Below, piece by piece: positions 14,936 through 17,435 of a stretch of DNA of 17,435 nt; position 1 is the stretch's first letter; each line of letters begins with the position of its first letter. The notes below the pieces were generated by a model, which saw only the letters and a list, made by a program, of their open reading frames with translations, was not told where the DNA came from and did not search any database. The stretch comes from CAZULF01 sp964621215 (GTDB lineage: Bacteria > Pseudomonadota > Gammaproteobacteria > UBA1113): positions 1 through 17,435 of the forward strand of contig CAZULF010000039.1 in assembly GCA_964621215.1 (NCBI GenBank), written 5' to 3'. A program made the translations under genes and the position numbers.

Positions 14936-15313
14936 ATGTTAAAGAAAATTTCTGTTGCATTACTTGGCGCGGGATTGTTGGTTAGTTTAGTGGCTTGTAA
15001 CAAAGGTGGCAGTACAGCTTCAAATAATGGCGCTTCTGGCGTTGAATCCAGCTCCGCTGCAGGTTCCAGTGCTGCTATGGACTCCAGCGCTCCAGCTTCT
15101 TCAGCTCCTGCTGCAGCACCCACCTCAGCTCCAGCAAGCAGCGCTCTTAGCAGCGACGCAGCGGGCACAACCTCTGCTGCTCCAAGCACAGACAGTTCCG
15201 CTCCTGCTGGTTCTAGCATGATGAGCTCTGGTATGATGGGTTCTGGCAGTTCAGATATGGGCTCTAGCTCTGGTAGTATGGGTAGCATGGGCTCCGGCAG
15301 CATGGGCAGCTAA
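14936..15313 (+). CDS. Small Ser/Ala/Met-rich lipoprotein, function unknown
   Basis: A 125-residue protein with a clear lipoprotein signal: two lysines, a hydrophobic core (VALLGAGLLVSL) and lipobox LVAC with C21 as the lipidation site. AGGAG 8 bases before the ATG fixes this start over an in-frame one at 14906. The mature part (about 104 residues) is almost wholly low complexity. Residues about 24-92 are Ser, Ala and Pro with a few Asp, Thr and Asn. The last 33 residues are a Met/Ser/Gly tract with 8 methionines (for example SGMMGSGSSDMGS). No folded domain can be recognised. It resembles the Ala/Ser-rich small lipoproteins seen in many Gammaproteobacteria. The Asn at +2 gives no inner-membrane retention signal, so outer-membrane sorting is expected. 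Metal binding by the Met-rich tail is a speculation. Confidence 0.85.
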   Translation: MLKKISVALLGAGLLVSLVACNKGGSTASNNGASGVESSSAAGSSAAMDSSAPASSAPAAAPTSAPASSALSSDAAGTTSAAPSTDSSAPAGSSMMSSGMMGSGSSDMGSSSGSMGSMGSGSMGS

Positions 15314-15341
15314 TCTGCTTTAAAATGCCTTGAGAAGTTCC

Positions 15342-15368
15342 GAGGAGAGTACTACAAGCACTCTCCTC
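15342..15368. terminator. Hairpin between convergent lipoprotein and rnpB genes
   Basis: GAGGAGAGT (15342-15350) and ACTCTCCTC (15360-15368) form a perfect 9-bp stem with a 9-base loop. The hairpin starts 29 bases after the lipoprotein stop codon and 22 bases past the rnpB 3' end on the other strand. Neither side has a strong T run, so it is only a plausible bidirectional transcription end or RNA-stability element. Confidence 0.45.
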
Positions 15369-15389
15369 TCTTCAATGTAAAGAATAGTT

Positions 15390-15739
15390 GCAAGTCGGCC
15401 GATAAGCCGGGTTCTGTCGTGAACAATCATTCGTCTAGGCCTTACGTCACCATAAAGCTCAAGCGACCAACCCGAACCTAATGCGGGCCACATTATAAGG
15501 TTCCTATTTGGTCTTGCTCCGAGTGGGGTTTGCCGTGCCGTTGCTGTTACCAGCGCCGCGGTACGCTCTTACCGCACCATTTCACCCTTACCGACATAAA
15601 GTTTCCTCTATGCAGGCGGTATCTTTCTGTTGCACTTTCCGTAGGCTCGCGCCTCCCAGGCGTTACCTGGCACTCTGCCCTGCGGAGCCCGGACTTTCCT
15701 CCCTATTTTAAAAATAGAGCGATTGCTTAGCCAACTTGC
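15390..15739 (-). ncRNA. rnpB: RNase P RNA (M1 RNA), bacterial class A
   Basis: This is the catalytic RNA of RNase P, which with RnpA protein removes tRNA 5' leaders. On the minus strand the conserved blocks appear in order: GAGGAAAGTCCGGGCTCC, AGGGCAGAGTGCCAGGTAAC, AAGGGTGAAATGGTGCGGTA, GGAGCAAGACCAAATAGG, GGCCTAGACGAATGATTG and ACGACAGAACCCGGCTTATC. The ends are set by helix P1: GCAAGTTGGC at the 5' end pairs over 10 bp with GCCGACTTGC at the 3' end. P2 can be formed by AGCAATC and GATTGTT. The length is about 350 nt against 377 in E. coli. The difference includes a very short AU-only P3 (plus 15703-15717). The ends are accurate to a few bases. Confidence 0.96.
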
Positions 15740-15745
15740 GATGGG

Positions 15746-15751
15746 ATGATA
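15746..15751 (-). promoter_or_regulatory. Likely -10 box of rnpB
   Basis: The minus strand has TATCAT (plus 15746-15751) with 6 bases to the inferred 5' end of the RNA at 15739, the expected distance to a start site. The upstream region is AT-rich; a -35 box is poor (TTTATT at 17-base spacing). Confidence 0.5.
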
Positions 15752-15781
15752 ACAAATTAGAGCGAATAAATAAAGAACTGT

Positions 15782-15805
15782 AGGGGCAATTCACGAATTG
15801 CCCCT
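15782..15805. repeat. Palindrome AGGGGCAATTC / GAATTGCCCCT
   Basis: Two 11-bp exact reverse-complement arms separated by AC. It sits between the fadL-like stop codon (15849) and the rnpB promoter, both read on the minus strand. It could end the fadL-like transcript, although no T run follows directly. Similar GGGGCAATTC palindromes are known to me as dispersed repeats in bacteria. Confidence 0.7.
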
Positions 15806-15813
15806 TATTGATT

Positions 15814-15841
15814 CCTGGATTCCGCTAGCGCTGCATCCAGG
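15814..15841. repeat. Second palindrome, CCTGGAT / ATCCAGG arms
   Basis: 7-bp exact arms at 15814-15820 and 15835-15841 enclose TCCGCTAGCGCTGC, itself containing the palindromes GCTAGC and AGCGCT. It begins 9 bases after the previous palindrome and ends 7 bases before the fadL-like stop codon. The CTGGAT/ATCCAG core recalls the GATCCA part of the element at 9114-9191, suggesting a degenerate dispersed repeat. Confidence 0.6.
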
Positions 15842-15848
15842 CTATATT

Positions 15849-17249
15849 TTAGGTGATGGTCCAGACTAGCTGGAGACCGAAGATATCACCATTACTATCC
15901 GTATGGCCGTTAACATAAGTCACTTGATCACCGACAGCTTGTAAATTATCAATCACACCATCCGCCAAGAAAACATGTGTCCAACCAGCATCAAACCCCA
16001 GCTGAGGGATAGGTTGAAAATGCGCACCCAATGCAACGTTAAAACGATCGGCATCTGGTAAACGAACATTACGATCCGTATCATTGGTTGGATCTTGATC
16101 AAATCCAAGACCCGCACGCCACATCCACCAATCGGTTTGTTTGAAGTTTATGCCTCCGGCAACGCGCCAAGTGTTATGGAAATGTTGAGGAACGTTAACA
16201 TTAATAATGGCAGGGTCAAATCCGGGAATTAACCCGGCGGCCTGTTGTATAGCTGCAGCATTTTGCAGTGGAAGATTGTCAAAAACTTTCCATTGGGTGT
16301 AATTTACTGAACCCATAACAGCCCAACGATCATTTACATCATGATAAATACTCAAGGTTGTAAGAGCAGGTAATTCAACATCGGCTTGTAAATCGTTCGA
16401 TACTATTGAATCAGAAGCACCGTCCGTCGCTAAGCTTGCTAACGGACCTTTCAATTTACTGTAACCTGACGCCGATACATTAAGCTTTGAGTGATAAGCT
16501 AAACCAACTCGTGTCGTCGGTGAAAATTGATACATTAAACCGGCATGCCAACCTAAAGCCCAATCTGCAGCTTTATTGATACTTTCAGAATCAGTATCTT
16601 CAGGAAAGTCTAAAGCTGGCCCGACTTCACCTAACCCTACCATTTGATTAAACTCTGCATTAATCCGCACGAAGTCGATACCTGCTCCTGCAGAAAATTT
16701 ATCGGTAAGTTTAACGGCTAAACTAGGCGTTAAATCAACTGCTGTAATGGACGATTTGGTAGCGGAATAGCGCAATACCGATTCATCATCATAATTGGTC
16801 ACTAAACCAAAAGGCGCGACTGAGCTAAAGCCAAAAACAAAGCGATCGCCTATCGGCAAAGCGTAATGGAAAAAAGGAACCGGAATAAATCCGCCACCTT
16901 CGGCATGTCCATATTCATTCGAAGCTGGAAGTGTTACTTCACCAATAATCGGTAGCACTGCGTTAACATTATTGACAACATTTCCACTAAATCGAATACC
17001 TGCATTAATTGCATCCGAACCTAAAACAAATTGTTGATGTTGTAAACGGACTAAACCGGCTGGGTTATACCAGCCTATGCTGGCATCTGAAGCTTCTGCT
17101 GCGGCACCAGCGTCAAAGTTACCCACTCCCACCGCATTTTGTTCAAACAGCTGGAAACCACCAGCAAGCGCCGTACCTGATGTTGTGAGTAAAATAATAG
17201 ATAGTGCCGCTGCCAATGGGCGTAATTGTTTTTTATAGTGTAAAGACAT
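15849..17249 (-). CDS. FadL/OmpP1-family outer membrane transport protein
   Basis: A 466-residue outer membrane beta-barrel of the FadL family, which moves long-chain fatty acids or other hydrophobic compounds across the outer membrane. A signal peptide (LAAALSIILLTTSGTALA) is followed by the family N-terminus GGFQLFEQNAVGVGNFDAG and the hallmark NPAG motif in SIGWYNPAGLVRLQ, part of the hatch domain. Many alternating beta-strand segments follow, such as VGLAYHSKLNVSASG and WRAGLGFDQDPTN. The C-terminal strand is FGLQLVWTIT; it ends in T rather than the usual aromatic residue, with W three residues earlier. The ATG at 17249 is preferred because AGGAGG lies 10 bases upstream; an in-frame start at 17303 would place 18 extra residues before the signal peptide. 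The substrate is not determinable; fatty acid uptake from a host would fit but is inferred. Confidence 0.93.
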   Translation of the reverse strand: MSLHYKKQLRPLAAALSIILLTTSGTALAGGFQLFEQNAVGVGNFDAGAAAEASDASIGWYNPAGLVRLQHQQFVLGSDAINAGIRFSGNVVNNVNAVLPIIGEVTLPASNEYGHAEGGGFIPVPFFHYALPIGDRFVFGFSSVAPFGLVTNYDDESVLRYSATKSSITAVDLTPSLAVKLTDKFSAGAGIDFVRINAEFNQMVGLGEVGPALDFPEDTDSESINKAADWALGWHAGLMYQFSPTTRVGLAYHSKLNVSASGYSKLKGPLASLATDGASDSIVSNDLQADVELPALTTLSIYHDVNDRWAVMGSVNYTQWKVFDNLPLQNAAAIQQAAGLIPGFDPAIINVNVPQHFHNTWRVAGGINFKQTDWWMWRAGLGFDQDPTNDTDRNVRLPDADRFNVALGAHFQPIPQLGFDAGWTHVFLADGVIDNLQAVGDQVTYVNGHTDSNGDIFGLQLVWTIT

Positions 17250-17435
17250 GAACCAACATCCTCCTGATACCCTGCTTTGCATTAAAAACTTGCATGTTTG
17301 CATGCCGTACCTAAAACGTTATGTGATACGGCTTGGGCAAAATACATGAATTTTGGGGAAAAAGGAATATGTTAAATAAAAAATAAAACACGGGCAGGAT
17401 AAAAAGCTGTAGCGGTAACCTCGGACGCTCTATTT
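17250..17435. other. Upstream region of the fadL-like gene; no gene seen
   Basis: This AT-rich stretch runs to the window edge. It holds the AGGAGG ribosome binding site of the fadL-like gene (plus 17260-17265) and a small inverted repeat GCATG-TTTG-CATGC (17292-17305). I found no convincing promoter pair or open frame. Confidence 0.5.

Noticed and set aside
14836..15303. A 155-codon minus-strand open frame opposite the lipoprotein gene
   Set aside because: Its Pro/Glu/Leu/Ala-rich translation is the mirror of the low-complexity Ser/Ala/Met codons of the lipoprotein, which has a lipobox and strong ribosome binding site; the antisense frame has neither.

Overview
The window reads as a chromosomal segment of a gammaproteobacterium with moderate-to-low GC, probably a host-associated member of the Legionellales (Coxiellaceae, Berkiella or Aquicella-like). 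The evidence is a set of gammaproteobacterial housekeeping genes (uvrB, rarA, rnpB and two CCA-encoding tRNAs) interleaved with two genes that look like intracellular-lifestyle accessory genes: a 1053-residue ankyrin-repeat protein and a HAD-like protein with a Pro/Ser-rich tail. This placement is inference from gene content; no 16S rRNA or other direct marker is present.

Layout. 1-110: C-terminal tail of a gene cut by the window edge. 237-2355 (minus): uvrB followed by tRNA-Pro(GGG), whose promoter overlaps the uvrB stop codon. 2436-4606 (plus): HAD-like protein and a class I PLP aminotransferase, 14 nt apart. 4640-4767 (plus): strong sigma70-type promoter and tRNA-Asn(GTT). 4773-9028 (minus): a compact four-gene cluster, in transcription order a C39-like cysteine peptidase, a RimK-like ATP-grasp ligase with a long N-terminal extension, a GCS2-type carboxylate-amine ligase and an N-formylglutamate amidohydrolase-family protein. 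9204-10532 (minus): rarA. 10621-13782 (plus): ankyrin-repeat protein. 13801-14763 (minus): periplasmic L,D-transpeptidase. 14936-15313 (plus): small Ser/Ala/Met-rich lipoprotein. 15390-15739 (minus): RNase P RNA. 15849-17249 (minus): FadL-type outer membrane transporter.

How the genes work together. The cluster at 4773-9028 is the most interesting element. Two different ATP-dependent amide-bond-forming enzymes sit with two enzymes of amide- or peptide-cleaving families, which suggests synthesis plus trimming or turnover of a small peptide-like metabolite, or addition and removal of an amino-acid tag on a protein. The substrate cannot be read from sequence. The other genes form independent units: DNA repair (uvrB, rarA), tRNA and RNase P processing, envelope functions (L,D-transpeptidase, lipoprotein, FadL-like porin) and two candidate secreted or host-interacting proteins.

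Intergenic DNA carries several unrelated palindromic repeat types (5503-5528, 9114-9191, 15782-15805, 15814-15841) and a striking 10-bp inverted repeat between rarA and the ankyrin gene. No insertion sequence, CRISPR array or secretion-system gene is visible, and no stretch longer than 300 bases lacks a gene.
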